Shown: positions 1 to 12,267 of the stretch, piece by piece
Numbering within the stretch: position 1 is the stretch's first letter
How the letters are laid out: each line of letters starts with the position of its first letter
Origin: Diadema setosum
Taxonomy: Eukaryota > Echinodermata > Echinoidea > Diadematoida > Diadematidae
Length of the DNA: 64,000 nucleotides
Reading direction: 5' to 3'
NCBI RefSeq assembly: GCF_964275005.1
Contig: NC_092705.1
Span: 23,011,980 to 23,075,979, forward strand
The notes under the pieces: generated by a model
Told to the model about the DNA's origin: nothing
The model's input: only the letters and a program-made list of their open reading frames with translations
Database searches by the model: none
Made by a program: the position numbers and the translations under genes

Positions 1-867
1 GTTGTTCATGTTGTTGCTGTGTTTTATTTTTTTTTCTTCTTTTCTGATGTGTTTAAAAATTCCAACGAGCGCTCAGGATCAACAAAATAATACCAACTGA
101 ATCTACAGTTTAGTATGGGGGATAAAATCTGCACAAAGCGTGCATTGCTATTCTTGGTTATTCCACATGCATACACTTATTGGATGCCTTATGATTCTTA
201 CAGTACGTACTCTCCTACAAAATGGCCAAGCTAAAATTGCGTAATGCACCCTTTGTATTTTGTTACAATTTTTTGTTTGAATTGAATTGAATCGTCTTAA
301 AATTTGTTAGCACTAGCACATGATAGAAACTCAAACGAATGAACAAACAGAAATACACAAGGTCGCCTCGAGCTTCTGCGCTGCAAGGAGTAAACTTTGT
401 TTTATCCTTTTCTTCTTCTTCTGTTTTTCTCCTTCTAACGCCCTCCCTCTCCACCCCCACCCCTTCTCTCTCTCTCTTTCTCTCTCTCCTGATGTTCTTG
501 AATGTCTTCTGTCTATCTTTTTCCGCTGTCTTCAAACCCAATGTCCGGTGCCTCATTTAGATGTGTCAGTGAGTATTGTTTCTCTTTACCCATTGTGATA
601 GTGGTTTCGACAAGGATAAACGGAAGGTTTTATTTAGCCTGTTATTTGCAGCTCTGTGCGTAGGGCGGGTATGAGTGATTATAGAATGCGCGGGTGTGTG
701 GCCAGAGTTTTAAAGCGCGTTGAGCTCATGTAGAAATGACGAATGGAGAACACGCAAATGGACCGAGCACTAAATACATTATCTAACTCCGTCACTATTA
801 TCGTCGCCCAGTTTATATTCATTTTTACAACAGCTTGAGATGGTGGTATCAAGAGACTTAACTGACA
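1..867. other. Intergenic, no gene seen
   Basis: AT-rich unique-looking sequence with a polypyrimidine stretch near 405-495 (TTC and TCTC runs). Short open frames on both strands here follow the pyrimidine bias and show no recognisable protein features. I see no coding or RNA signal. Confidence 0.5.
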
Positions 868-869
868 AC

Positions 870-1362
870 TTAGAGGACCAATGCAATATTCAAATGCATA
901 ATTATGTTGACTTGTGTTGATTTTTGGCACCCTGAACATCACTAATGTGGCCAGATCTATAAGGCTTTATATACCCATGCCAAAATTTTGTTGTAATTCT
1001 TATGATGCTAATAATGTTTCTATTATTTTTCTTCAGATTATTGGGATACACCCACAAAAAAATTTCCAAAACAAGATTGTGTCAACGACATCATCCGTCA
1101 GTTATTGTTAAAGTATACTTATATGATTAACCACTGTTAACAAATCACACGGGAATGCACCTTACACATTCCCCCATAACATACAGACCACAATTTGCAC
1201 GTTTTCATGTTACCAACAAAGTCAGTAATGTGAAGAAAGTTGTAAAAAAAATCTTATGAATTATATAGCACTTATGTTGAAAATTAGACGCATACGGGAT
1301 GATCAGGGTATCGTATATCAAGTCAATGTGCATTATTTGCATATAGTATATATGTCCTTTAA
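870..1362. mobile_element. Old diverged copy of a TTA-ended foldback element (family A)
   Basis: The left part (about 870-1110) matches, with many changes, the left arm of the younger element at 1753-2371: it shares a GTTGATTT-type start, a CACCCTGAACATCACT block, an ATTNNTTGGGA block and a GACATCATCCGTCA block. The right end near 1297-1362 (GGTATCGTATATCAAG, then CAATGTGCATT, then CCTTTAA) matches the right arm of that element. It therefore looks like a full-length but old family member. There is no coding capacity. Confidence 0.6.
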
Positions 1363-1479
1363 GCTGTAAATTCATATTGGCAACGGAAACTGCATGGTGA
1401 CGGTTTGCTATTCTTATTAGATGAAGTATACTTGTTTCATATTCAGGAGACAAGACGATGCTCTTAACACCCCACGTAA

Positions 1480-1500
1480 AAAAAAAAAAAAAAAAAAAAG
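1480..1500. repeat. Poly-A tract
   Basis: Uninterrupted A run of about 20 bases next to unique sequence. It may be a retroelement tail or a simple slippage tract; no retroelement body is recognisable beside it. Confidence 0.6.
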
Positions 1501-1564
1501 TGACTGAGAGCACAGACTGTGGAAGTCAAGAGGACGCTGACATTTTGGCCCATGTTTGTTTTAT

Positions 1565-1651
1565 GTGTGTGTGTGTGTGTGTGTGTGTGTCTGCGCGCGC
1601 GCGCGCGCGCGTGTGTGTGTGAATGTGTGTGTGTGTGTGTGTTTGCGCGCG
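1565..1651. repeat. Compound (TG)n-(CG)n-(TG)n microsatellite
   Basis: Alternating purine-pyrimidine tract: TG repeats, then about 18 bases of CG alternation, then TG repeats again and a short GCGCGCGC. This composition favours left-handed Z-DNA. Open frames read as Val/Cys or Thr/His repeats across it are artefacts of the repeat. Confidence 0.9.
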
Positions 1652-1752
1652 CTCGAAATATATACCATCTCCGATTCGGGACACAAGTTGTTGGAAATTG
1701 ACAACGGCTGCGCAGTAGCAGGTGGCTGCCATGATGGGCTTCCCAGTGCACA

Positions 1753-2371
1753 TTAAAGGGGCCCTGAAATCCAAATGCATGTTGATTAGTGTTGATTTAT
1801 GATACCCTCAACATCACTTTTGTGGTAAAACAAATATCTAGAAACATTTCATATATTTTTAACGATGTTTTCTTCTATTTTTATTCAGATTACTTGGGAA
1901 CGCCCGGAAAAAATCCTTCCAAACCAATCAATATTAATATTCTTGAGATGACATCATCTGTCAATCATTGCTAAAGTACTGAAATGTTTAACAAAAGACA
2001 TTGGAACGCACCTTCCTCTCGACTCAGCATAACTTGCATGTTTCTGTCATATTAATGTGACTAACAAAAGACATGGCGAGGGAACATGCAAGTTATGCTG
2101 AGTCGAGGGGAAGGTGCACTCCATTGTCTTTTGTTAAACATTTCAGTACTTTAGCAATGATTGACAGATGAGGTCATCTCAAGAATATTAATATTGATTG
2201 GTTTGGAAGGATTTTTTGGGCGTTCCAAAGTAATCTGAAGAAAAATAGAAGGAAAAATCGTAAAAAAATATATGGAATGTTTCTAGATATTCGTTTCACC
2301 GCAAAAGTGATGTTGAGGGTATCATAAATCAACACAAATCAATGTGCATTTGTATTTCAGGGCCCCTTTAA
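1753..2371. mobile_element. Young foldback (long terminal inverted repeat) DNA element, family A
   Basis: Two nearly complementary arms of about 290 bp (1753 to about 2042, and about 2084 to 2371) flank a short spacer. The ends are TTAAAGGGGCCCTGAAAT and its complement ATTTCAGGGCCCCTTTAA. The arms are close to identical, so the copy is young or kept alike by gene conversion. TTAA is present at both outer edges and may be the target duplication, as in Kolobok- or piggyBac-type insertions. It has no open frame of its own and is non-autonomous. Confidence 0.9.
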
Positions 2372-2459
2372 CCCTTCCAAGAGATAAAATGTGCATAAAT
2401 CTCAAACACATAAAGTCTATAATAATGGAAAAGAAAATCCGAAGGTGGCACAGAGAGAG

Positions 2460-2765
2460 TTAAAGACCCGATAGTGTGGGGATTCTTGGAGTGGGGAGGC
2501 TGACCCGGTTCGGATATATACATGTATTCGAGAATTCCCATTACGAATATTGTGTAGAGGTTCATCACTGATCTCTTTTGTCTTTGTAAGTATATACACA
2601 GCTGAAGAATCTTAACTGGAATCGACTATGATAACAATAATCGTATATACGCTTCTATATGAACGATTTCGCTGACCGGTGCTATACGTGGTTTTCGAAT
2701 GCACCCCGGCAAGCTGCGAATGCATTGGGCCGCCCATAAATCCCCACGCTATATCGGGTCTTTAA
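2460..2765. mobile_element. TTAA-ended MITE, family B, copy 1
   Basis: Terminal inverted repeats of about 25 bp: TTAAAGACCCGATAGTGTGG at the left and its near complement (CCCCACGCTATATCGGGTCT then TTAA) at the right. The internal sequence matches, in opposite orientation, a second copy at 6162-6452. Non-coding and about 306 bp long. Confidence 0.85.
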
Positions 2766-3776
2766 TGTAACCACATTCGGTCCCACTTACAAACGGTGAA
2801 TTTTATGCAGCTGTCATCTAGGGCTGCAAGGAGCCTGTTCAGAGTCGAGACGCCACTGAGGAGGATGTATACTATACGACCAAATCTGGAAACTATGAGC
2901 ATACTAAAGAAGTGTAACTTCATCATGAATACATTCTTCATGTTCTCAGAAATTGACTTGATGTGAACATGCAAACACATATTTGATAAAATGTTATTCT
3001 ATTTTCCGTAGATGTATCATCTAGTTGTCCAAGTCTTTTCTGTTTTTGTTTTTATTTTTATAATCTAGGTCATTCTATTACATATACTTTTTGCTCAACT
3101 TCTATAGAGCGGATCAAATTTCTGTTTACATGAAGGATGTTATTATTGCTTGTTTGTACGTCGATCGCTTGTGAATATATCGATGGATACTGTTCATTAG
3201 CGATTACCGGAACCTGGAGACATCTCGAAATCTCTCCATCGACGTGAAGCGAGAAAAACTTCCTTCTTCGCGAACCGATGCTTCCCGCGCCTTCTCGACT
3301 GATCCCGCTTGGCTTAATTATCACTTCGAATCCTGTAAATCGAGGAGATAAAAGAAGACTTCCGTGCGTTAGTGCCCTAAGAAAACAAGAATTCCCATCC
3401 CCGCGAGGGAATGGAATTGGAATTCAATGATACATCTCTCATCGGGATTGGAAATTTCGAATTTACTTTAATATCTCGTCGCTCACACGTCTCCTGTAAA
3501 CCCCTTTAGAGAAGCAGATCATATCTGGGATGGGGCTTTCACAGAAAATACGTGACAGAAAAAAACGGTAAAGTTTTAATGCGCCTCGTCATCGTATGAC
3601 TGCTCATATACAGAAACTAAAAACAAACAGCGATAGTTGTGTACTGCAGCAACTGTAAACATCATTATTAAACGAATTACTTTTTGCCTGTATTATAGCA
3701 GTATGCATTGTATCTTTAATGAAAAAGAAAAAATCTTTTAATCATAATGAAAAGGCATTGCAGTTCATCGACAAGA
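2766..3776. other. Intergenic, no gene seen
   Basis: Unique-looking AT-rich sequence. No repeat partner, splice-flanked coding block or RNA structure was recognised. Confidence 0.4.
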
Positions 3777-4073
3777 ATGAAGTGTCTTTGAATTAGTTCT
3801 TTTCTGGTTTCTCCTTGTGTTTCTTTTATTTAAAGTTGTATTAATAAGCATTGGTCGTTGCCAATTATGTCCAGACACCTGCTCGTCTTCAGTTGAGTTG
3901 TGTTATATGCTGTGCTAAAAGAGCTCCAGTTTCAGTCTTTGAAGTTTTCACGTATAATGTAATGTAAAAAGTAATTAAAAAATGGATAGAAAAAAAATAG
4001 TTAGAACCATCGTTATATATAGTCAACATGCAAACAGCGTAACCATATCATGTCTAATTCAAAGACACTTCAT
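3777..4073. mobile_element. Small MITE with 20-bp terminal inverted repeats
   Basis: ATGAAGTGTCTTTGAATTAG at 3777-3796 is exactly mirrored by CTAATTCAAAGACACTTCAT at 4054-4073. The roughly 260 bp between them is AT-rich and has no coding potential. A perfect 20-bp inverted pair at this spacing is unlikely by chance. The family was not seen elsewhere in the window, so the class is unknown. Confidence 0.6.
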
Positions 4074-5788
4074 ATCATATCGACATCATAATAAATTAAG
4101 TAATAAACTGGAACATCGGGCAGCATTGCATTATATACACTGTATTCATTTTGCTTAATAATAAAACTCTGCTGTCAGTCATCATGGTTTTCATCAAAGA
4201 AGAAAAAAAAAAGGTGGTTAAAATTAACAGGATGAGGCAGTAACAGGAGAAGAAAAGGAACAGAAACTTGAGGCCATGTGGATTATCATATCCCTGCATG
4301 CCCTGTATGTCATTTCTTCATGCTTTAATAGGCCGATACCATGATGCAAATTCATACTTAACCCACGAGTGGTACTAAACACGCTGGCTATACATCACGA
4401 TTAATTAAAATGTGTAGAATTGAGAACAAGGTTTGTTGATTTTGAAAAGAAAAAAAATGCTAATAACGACATTCAAATTGATTCAGATATGCTATAACTG
4501 TCATAATCGTTTGAGTGTTGTCTTCCTACCATGCAGTTTGACATGGATTTTCTTTAAAATGAGTGACGAGTTTGAATCTTACACATCTATTTTATCTATC
4601 TCATAGAGGGATTGCCGTATAAGCATGTTTTAACAGTATATTATGCTCTTAAGTTATTTCCGAATTCCAGGGATTTCACTTTTTGATCAACGTATTGATA
4701 TCAGTTCTTGATATAGGACAAGGCAAAAGCAGATGTCACGTTGAAATGGGAATTCCTCTAGCTCGTGCATAATCACGTGAGTATCGCCATTCGGTTGCAA
4801 TCAACTCAGACAGGGCATGGGGTTTGAGTACAATCGCTTCCGACATTTTAATGGCATGGCATTGTTCTTCTACATCAGAATTCCTCATCGTCTCGCCTGC
4901 AGATTTCATGCAGGTTACATTAGCCTAAATATAGAAGTTCAGAAGAAACAATTCTGTCCATCAAAACTGTCCAACCGGCTAACGTGACGCTTATCACTTG
5001 CCATACACTCTCGAGAACAATTTCAGTTTCGCTTAAAAAAAACAAAAACAAATGAAAGTATGTACACAGGGCCGAAATACTAGAAATATCTCCCCGCAGA
5101 AGATACACGCTGTTTATCATTATCATCCTTTAATGTAAGCAAAGACAGCATTTATTGAACAGATGTACCCCACGCAAGAGCACTGACGTCCCAATCAATA
5201 TTATTATAGATGTTGAACTCTACCTTTTGGTTGTTGTCATGTGAAGAGTATTTTGTTTTTTGCGCTTATCATACCCGTTTACAGGTATAAGATAATCATT
5301 AATCCATACATTTTTAACGAACATAAGAAAAAAAAAGCAGGTGTTTACACGTATTATTTTTACATAATCGTTATGACTATAATCCTTAGTTATAAGTATT
5401 TTACTTTCGCATGTGTTACGATGAAAATATGAATTGCATAAAAGTCGTTCCGCCTTGACAATTCAAGATTGTAAAAATATAATGTTCTTTAGGGAAAGAG
5501 CCCAAAAATCAGTTTTCTTTTTGTCTGACGTCATTACGGGTTTTCACGCTTTAAACGAAAGGGAACGCCATTTAGCACCGTCGCAAGATAATTATAACCT
5601 TTGCTTTTTGGCGACGCAACCGAAGTGGACGAAATAAATTAGAAATCATTGATATTTCACAAATTACACCTGATACTCTTTCATACGAGCTGTGATACTC
5701 CTAGAGGCAAAGATTCATTTTAATAGTCAAAGTTATGTATATCTGTGCTGCTATTCTCAATCTCAGCGGTTAAGGAAAGAGAACAGGG
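4074..5788. other. Intergenic, no gene seen
   Basis: AT-rich sequence without recognisable exons, RNA genes or repeat partners in this window. The longest open frames are under 70 codons and unremarkable. Confidence 0.4.
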
Positions 5789-5960
5789 CAGTGACGGATA
5801 AAGAGCGGGGCGCACCGGGACGGCGCCCCCTCTTCGTTTTTGTTTTTTTGTTTTTTGTTAAAACAAAAGAAATACAATGAAAAAAAAGGGGAGGCTCTTG
5901 CGCCCCCCTTTAATTTTGTAAAGAAGCCTCCCCTTTACGGAAATCATGGATCCGCCCCTG
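5789..5960 (-). mobile_element. CAGTGGCGGATCC-type MITE (hAT-like ends)
   Basis: Starts CAGTGACGGAT and ends GGATCCGCCCCTG. The body has GCGCCCCC, a T-rich/A-rich core and GCCTCCCCTTTACGGAA. The same plan recurs at 34995-35692 (four copies) and 47150-47317. CAGNGGCG ends are typical of hAT non-autonomous elements; the class is inferred from the ends only. Confidence 0.8.
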
Positions 5961-6161
5961 ATAGGGAACGCGTAGTTATTCATCGTTTTAGAACGCACCG
6001 TTCCATTAGGCAGTTTCTCTTCTTCTTTTACAGTGTGTTTATTTTTTTCTTTCCTGTTTTTTGTTGCTGTTGTTCTCCTTCTTTTAGTTTCTTTTTTCCC
6101 TATCTTAAGTACATGAAGTTGAATTCTTCTTTTTCTTCATCATCTTAGACTTTCACTACCC

Positions 6162-6452
6162 TTAAAGATCATTCGTAGCGTGGAGGTTCATGGGTGGGTG
6201 GCCCGATTTCGCAGCCCGTTGGGGTACATTTTGAAAACCACGAATAGCACTGGTCAGCGAATATGTGCATCCAAGCGTGCGCTCATCGATAACGGTCGAC
6301 TCCAGTCGAGACTCTTCGGCTGTGTGTGCAGTTACATAGAGATTAGTGATTAAGCCTTACACAAAATTCGTTCCGGGGATTCTCGAATGTATCCGAGCAG
6401 GGCCGGTCAGCCTTCCCTCTCCATGATATCCTCTTGCTACATAGGTCTTTAA
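6162..6452. mobile_element. TTAA-ended MITE, family B, copy 2
   Basis: Matches the reverse complement of 2460-2765 along its length. Shared blocks include GAAAACCACG, AGCACTGGTCAGCGAA and GGGATTCTCGAATG. Ends are TTAAAGATC and GGTCTTTAA. It is more diverged at its edges than copy 1. Confidence 0.8.
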
Positions 6453-7197
6453 CTCCGAACCGTGTCGTTAGGGGCGCCACTCTGACGTCCATAATTACAA
6501 ACCGCTCACGTGTCTGTTCAATATTTGTTGCGGCGGTGTGCCAGTGAGTGGGTCTCTGCCATTGTTGTCTGTGTTTTATTCATTCCCTGATTACTTTCTG
6601 GTTCTATATGTCCCTCCTCTTATGATTTCTCTACCGAGGAAGACTAGCTTTCATTCAATTCAGAGTCACTTGTCAATTAAAGGAGGATTTGATTTAATTT
6701 ATGTGCACACAATGGATGCATGGGTATGTTTGTATCAAGATAATTATTCATTCATTAATTCATTAATTCATTCACTTATTTGTCACAGGATCCATTTAAT
6801 TATGTATATTTCATCTATTTATCTACGTCTTTATCTATTCATTTACTGTGGGTTTTTTTTTTTTTTCATTCACTCGTCTAGATTTATTCATTTATTCATC
6901 AATGTCAGGATCTATAAGGGTCCAAATTTTATAAACATTTCGTTTCAGTAGTCTCACCATTATGTAATTTAACACCAGTTCCTTTCGTCAATCACGATTA
7001 TATATTAATGAGACAAAAAGTGGAAAATAAACAGGTACGGTATAGATATGGGGATTGGACCATCCCTGTTGCATCTTGATCACTGTATAGGCCCTTTGAA
7101 GTGCCTGCAAAAGCAAACATCGCGAAGATTTCTCGAAGTTAACATGGTTGAACTTTGGTTAAACTTCGAGAAGTTTTGCCAGAGTGACCGGACGGCT
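6453..7197. other. Intergenic with ATTCATT-rich low complexity
   Basis: 6745-6900 is rich in ATTCATT and TTCATTTA units with a T12 run. It yields a 137-codon Ile/His/Phe-rich open frame from 6538, which I regard as a composition artefact. Nothing else is recognisable. Confidence 0.45.
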
Positions 7198-7666
7198 TTT
7201 ACAGGGGCATTCCAGACGATTTTTATAATTTCACATCATGTAGTACATAAATCAACAGCTCCACGTATAGATTTGTGGAATTTATTGTGGTCCTTGAGCA
7301 GAGAAACAATACTCTGAAAAATCTGAAACAAATTACACTGAACAGTGTTCATGACATAGGAGCCTCACATATTTCAGAAATGTAGCAGTGTAATTCCATC
7401 ACAGTACCACTTGCTTATCAAGTTCACCTGTGTAGAATGTATGTATGCCATTTTCTTTTGTTCTGCTTCGTTGAGCCCTAACTCATGCATTCTTATGGCG
7501 AGGCTGCCAGGTCATCATCCTTGTTCATTGCAATCTGTTGTAAATTTTGAAAACATTCTTATTCTTCAACCCAATCACTATAAATTCTGAAACTCTGTAC
7601 TTGGTATAATTAATTTATAGTTGTTCAAATGTAAAAATCTGAAAAACATCCGGAGGTCAAATTTAA
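7198..7666. mobile_element. TTAA-type MITE, family E, copy 1
   Basis: Long match to 22834-23297 and, more distantly, to 38936-39274. Shared blocks are CATTCCAGACGATTTTTATA, ATTGTGGTCCTTGAGCAGA, TTCATTGCAATCTGTTG and ACATCCGGAGGTC. The two ends are imperfect inverted repeats. Non-coding. Confidence 0.85.
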
Positions 7667-7848
7667 GGCTTTTGTCAATGTTTGTCTTTTGACATTTTTT
7701 TTTGTCTCATTATGTTTATTTCAGAAATGGTTAAAAGGACGACAATCAGACACCACAAACCTCTGAGATGCACTGAAGCTCGCAGGATGGTTGGCATTTC
7801 AACACAACCCTTTTGCAACAATCGGTACCAAGCTTCCGAAGAAACCAC

Positions 7849-8146
7849 CTGCTGGAAAGAACACAGTGTCCCACAGTGTGAAACACAATGTGAAACACAG
7901 TGTGAACACATTGTGAATACAGTGTGAAATTTCTTCACACTGTTACATTCGAACGTTTTAACAGTGTGAACACATTGTGAATCACCAATTCACAGTGTAA
8001 ATCATCAACGCACAGTGTGAAACAGAACATTGCTATGTTAATACCCAGTGAAAAACCACACCACAGTGTGAAATAATCTTCACACAGTTAAATTCGAGCG
8101 TTTTCACATATTCAACTATGTGAACACAGTGTGTTCTTTCCAACAG
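7849..8146. mobile_element. MITE packed with CACAGTGTG motifs (family F)
   Basis: CTGCTGGAAAGAACACA at the left mirrors TGTGTTCTTTCCAACAG at the right. Between them CACAGTGTG, CACAATGTG or CACATTGTG occur about a dozen times, many followed by AAA. Clustered copies of a short motif just inside terminal inverted repeats are typical of transposase-binding subterminal repeats; that role is inferred. Confidence 0.7.
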
Positions 8147-11100
8147 GGCGAAACGATTCTAATTCCCGAACATCCTTCGACTTCGGCATTTGAAATTAGT
8201 CTCAGGAGAGCAAGTTTCGAAATTCCATGAACAAAACACATTTTGCAGGTTTCTCATCTTTGAAATCTGTGGCTTGAATATTATGATGTCGGTGGTATAC
8301 CGAGACGCAAGTGCAATTTGAAGACATTGCAACTGTTATCCCAGCTCGAGTGAGATTATGTAGGACTAAAGAAATATTTGCGCCTTGGCGTCGGTATAAT
8401 AATGATGTTCTGTTTTCTCTGGTAATACGAAGATGCAATTGTCAGTAACCTTCAAAAGTTCAGTGAACAGCTTACAATAATGAATATAATAAGAGCAGGT
8501 TCGTCAGATCACAAATTTAACTTTTACCATGTTTAGTTTAGCCACCGCGTTAATACCACGGTTACTCTAGATATCTCAGAAAATCCTTATAAAAGTTTCA
8601 ATCATTACAGCGTGGACGCCCCGGAATGACAGCTTGTATACTGGTAAACGTTCTTTTTAATAAAAATGTTCAGATGAAAGGTGATTTCGTAGAAACTGGT
8701 TCTTTACACAGTGAGAATGAGATAGTGGCAAGGAGGTGGAAGATCCGCCTCCCTGATGAAGCTAAACCGACCAAAAACAAACAAATAAACAAACAAACAA
8801 CAAACAAACAAACTCAGAGGATATGATAGCCATGACCATCGCTGATGATAACGTTAGGTTTTAGCCTAAAAGATCAGATTAAAATTAGATTAAAATGTGT
8901 AATCACTAGAACGAACTTTGTTAAGACATGATTACACCTCCATGATGGTAATTGTTCGAGGCATGCATTGAATTCATTCTTTCTGATATTTAATTCAGCC
9001 ATCATCAAAAGGCGAAAGAAAGCTCCTTTTACTCATGTTTGTGAATTTAAGTGCCACCGCTTCTTCCCGAGTGGCCTCGAATAGGGTCAAACTATATAAT
9101 TCAGCAAAATATGTATTGCACGCCCTACACGTGTCAAAGGTCATGCAGGAAGCTCATTGAACTCAAACTGTTTTTCTCTGATTTCCCTTTTGCTCTCTCC
9201 AAACTTTCAGTCTCTTCTTCTCCTTAAAAAAAAAAATAATAAAAAAAATAATAAAAAAATCTGTAAAATTAAATCTGAAGTGTTGGAAAGAGCGCTTCAC
9301 CCACGGACATTTTTGAGTCACAGGAAATCAACGACCATGCATCTCCGCTCCAGGGATGTGCCAATTTTAGATAAAAAGGAACCATCTTGCATACCTCCCG
9401 CTCCTGCAATTTATTCAAGAGAAATTTCATACGGGCATTTTGGAGAAATCCCGCTAACTCACTTAGGGGAATTCGGGGGAGGCAATTATACAAACCTTGA
9501 CACGCACTACTATTAGATGAACACATAACAGTAGCGATATACATATATATCATATATAAATATATATATATATTGAATTTCCCTTCAATTGCACTCACTC
9601 CTGTCAATATTTAGCAATGACATGTACGTATCTATAGTGTTAAAACTGTACTTCTGCTTGTTCAGTGTTTATATTTTTCCCCAAAATAGAGTTTCTTTTA
9701 TGTTTTCATTTTTATTTTTTGGGTTTGAATCTTTCTCGTTAGGAACTTATCCATAGACGTACACAATTCGTCAAGATCACAACTTTATTTGGTATTTCAG
9801 TACAGCTCTATGACGCAAATGACATTTTGAGTGTAACTGTGTGTTCTCCAAAGTTATGAAACGACTGGAGTTCATCGTACTTTTAGATATCAAGCCACGT
9901 AAAATCTGCAAAGAAGGTAATGAGGTTACTTCAAATCCTGCTTTTCAAACAAAACAAAACAATAAAAAAACTGATCTTCGTTAAATACTTTCCCTAACAA
10001 CCAGGCATTATCCTCCTCTTTACCATTCCGGATTTTTTTCTTTCTTTTTTTTTTTCAGAAAGCCTCGGAGAAGTTTGGTGATTTATAAATCAGGGGGTTT
10101 GTGATTCTACTTATCATAATCAATACACATAATCTCTGCACATTGTAGCGTTGATCAAACGTCTCCTATGCGATTTTTTTTTTCTTTTGCATATATAATT
10201 TTCATTGATATAATTTCCTGAACGGCATCGCGCATGCATTCTATGATTGGATCGCTTTAATTGAATTCACAACGCATACTCTTTTGATTTATTCTGTTCT
10301 TGCAGTACATCCAAACTGGGTCATGAGTTCGTAGAGTTTATGTCTTCGGTAGCTTAAAATAAGGTCGCACATGTTAAGTGTTAGGCGCACCAAGGAGGTG
10401 GGTACATGATGCCTGCGTGTCATCTGCTTGCCAGAAGCTCTGTTATACCCTTTCAATTATCATTCGAATCCTATCTGGCAACGCTCGCTAATTTAAAGAG
10501 ATGCATTGCATCTAAAACGCCCCGACGCCTGCAAAGATTACGCCAACACCGAAGTGACTCTGTGGGGGGTAATTAATACCATACTGCCGTAGGTGGCGGC
10601 ATACGCTTCTAAAAGCAGTACAAAACGCCAAGTAGAGAGCCTGGATGTGAAGACAAATACACTATTCGGATTATCACTGTCTCTAAATTCAAAGATTGAA
10701 TGATATGATTGTAATTTACGTGGTAATGAAATTTTATTCGCTGAAAAAGAATGACAACCTTTATAATAACGGCAGCTACAAACGACTCATAACCCATTAT
10801 AACCCCGAAAGATTGTTCTACCCCCCCCCCCCCAAAAAAAGAAAAGCAATCACACCTTACAGACTCGATAGCATGGTTCTCTCAAAGAAAACGAAACTAA
10901 AATATCCCAACGGAGCAACAATCCAACTACGATATATTGGAAAGCTTGTAGGATGAAAACTTACACAAATATGCGCTCAATTACCGGTAGGCACGCCTAT
11001 ACCAAAACAACTTTCATCCGCATAAACCATTGAAAACGCAAATTCGGAAACTATGGATGGCTGCATTCTCCCAAATTGCCAACACAATGAATACGTCAGA

Positions 11101-12267
11101 TAATGTGATTTTATAAACGTCACTGAAGCAAAGCTCTGCTTATATAATAGGCCTAATGGCGATCTCCTGCACATTGTCTCTTACGCCGTTTTGACAATAT
11201 GATTATTTTATTCTGATTATGTTATTCTGTACGTGAATATAAACGCGACGTTTTAGGAAATGGACTTACCTCGAAGTTTTTAAACTTACTTTTGAGATGG
11301 CATTTGATTAGACGATAATCATATTCTATATGGAATACATATCCTTTCATTTTCACTCCCATTGCCTAGCCTGGCCTCAGGTTAAAGACTCGGGCGAAAC
11401 GTTTACTCTTACCCTGGACTGTAGAAGAAAGAGAAACTTTCTGAGAGATGAATCACCGTCACATTCGGCTTGAACTCTCAGCAACTCCCATCCTCCCCCC
11501 CCCCCCCCCCCCTCTCGGGATGATGTTAGCTGTTCTTCTTCTGACCCTTACCCCCCTCCCACCCCTCCCCTTCAATAAAGGATACAAGTACCATGGATTC
11601 TATCCATGTGATGAAGCATGCGGCAGGTACCTGGGACAACACTATACCAAGGGGCAAACAATGTCCAAACTTTGATAAATTTTCGAGTATGTTGATGACA
11701 AGCTTCACTCAAAGTTTGGAGAATATCTTTAAAGCAGTAGACTCGCGCTTCATTCTCGGCAGGCGACATGATAAGAAAGTGCTACAAGTTAGATTTAGGT
11801 TTAAGTGAAAAATAAATGCAGCCAATCTCACCTGTAAGCAGAGTAGAGAGGGACGGTGGAAAATCCTTCGACCTTACAATAGAATTGAAAAAAAAAAAAC
11901 AATGTTTAGATCCATCCAGGGTATTTTTTTTTTTCTCGACTAAGCCATGTTTTTCTTCTTGTACGCGAGGTCGATTGTATGAGATGATTATTCAAATATC
12001 GCTTGATGATGACACCAGTATTGTGTTATCACGATAGTTGCAACAACAGCACTCAGAGTTAAGGGTAACAATAGGCTACTAGGACATAGTATTAGGAAAG
12101 ATTATGATTATGCTAACAATTTTATCTATTATGAAAAACAGGAAGATTTCAGGAATATATATACCCGTTGCTAAACATACCTCTTTACCTCTAGTTATAT
12201 ACCACGATCGAATATCGTGTCATGCATAATAGTGCCTATTTACTCGACTTAATTATCAAATCTTTGA
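8147..12267. other. Intergenic, no gene seen
   Basis: Contains an AAAC/AAAT-rich tract near 8770-8815, A-rich runs at 9225-9265, a TA tract near 9540-9575, poly-C at about 10820 and 11496, and T-rich tracts. Open frames (up to 119 codons) cross these tracts and look like chance. No exon-like block with splice sites was recognised. Confidence 0.4.

Noticed and set aside
6538-6951. 137-codon open frame
   Set aside because: Driven by ATTCATT low-complexity sequence; composition is Ile/His/Phe/Ser-rich with no recognisable features.
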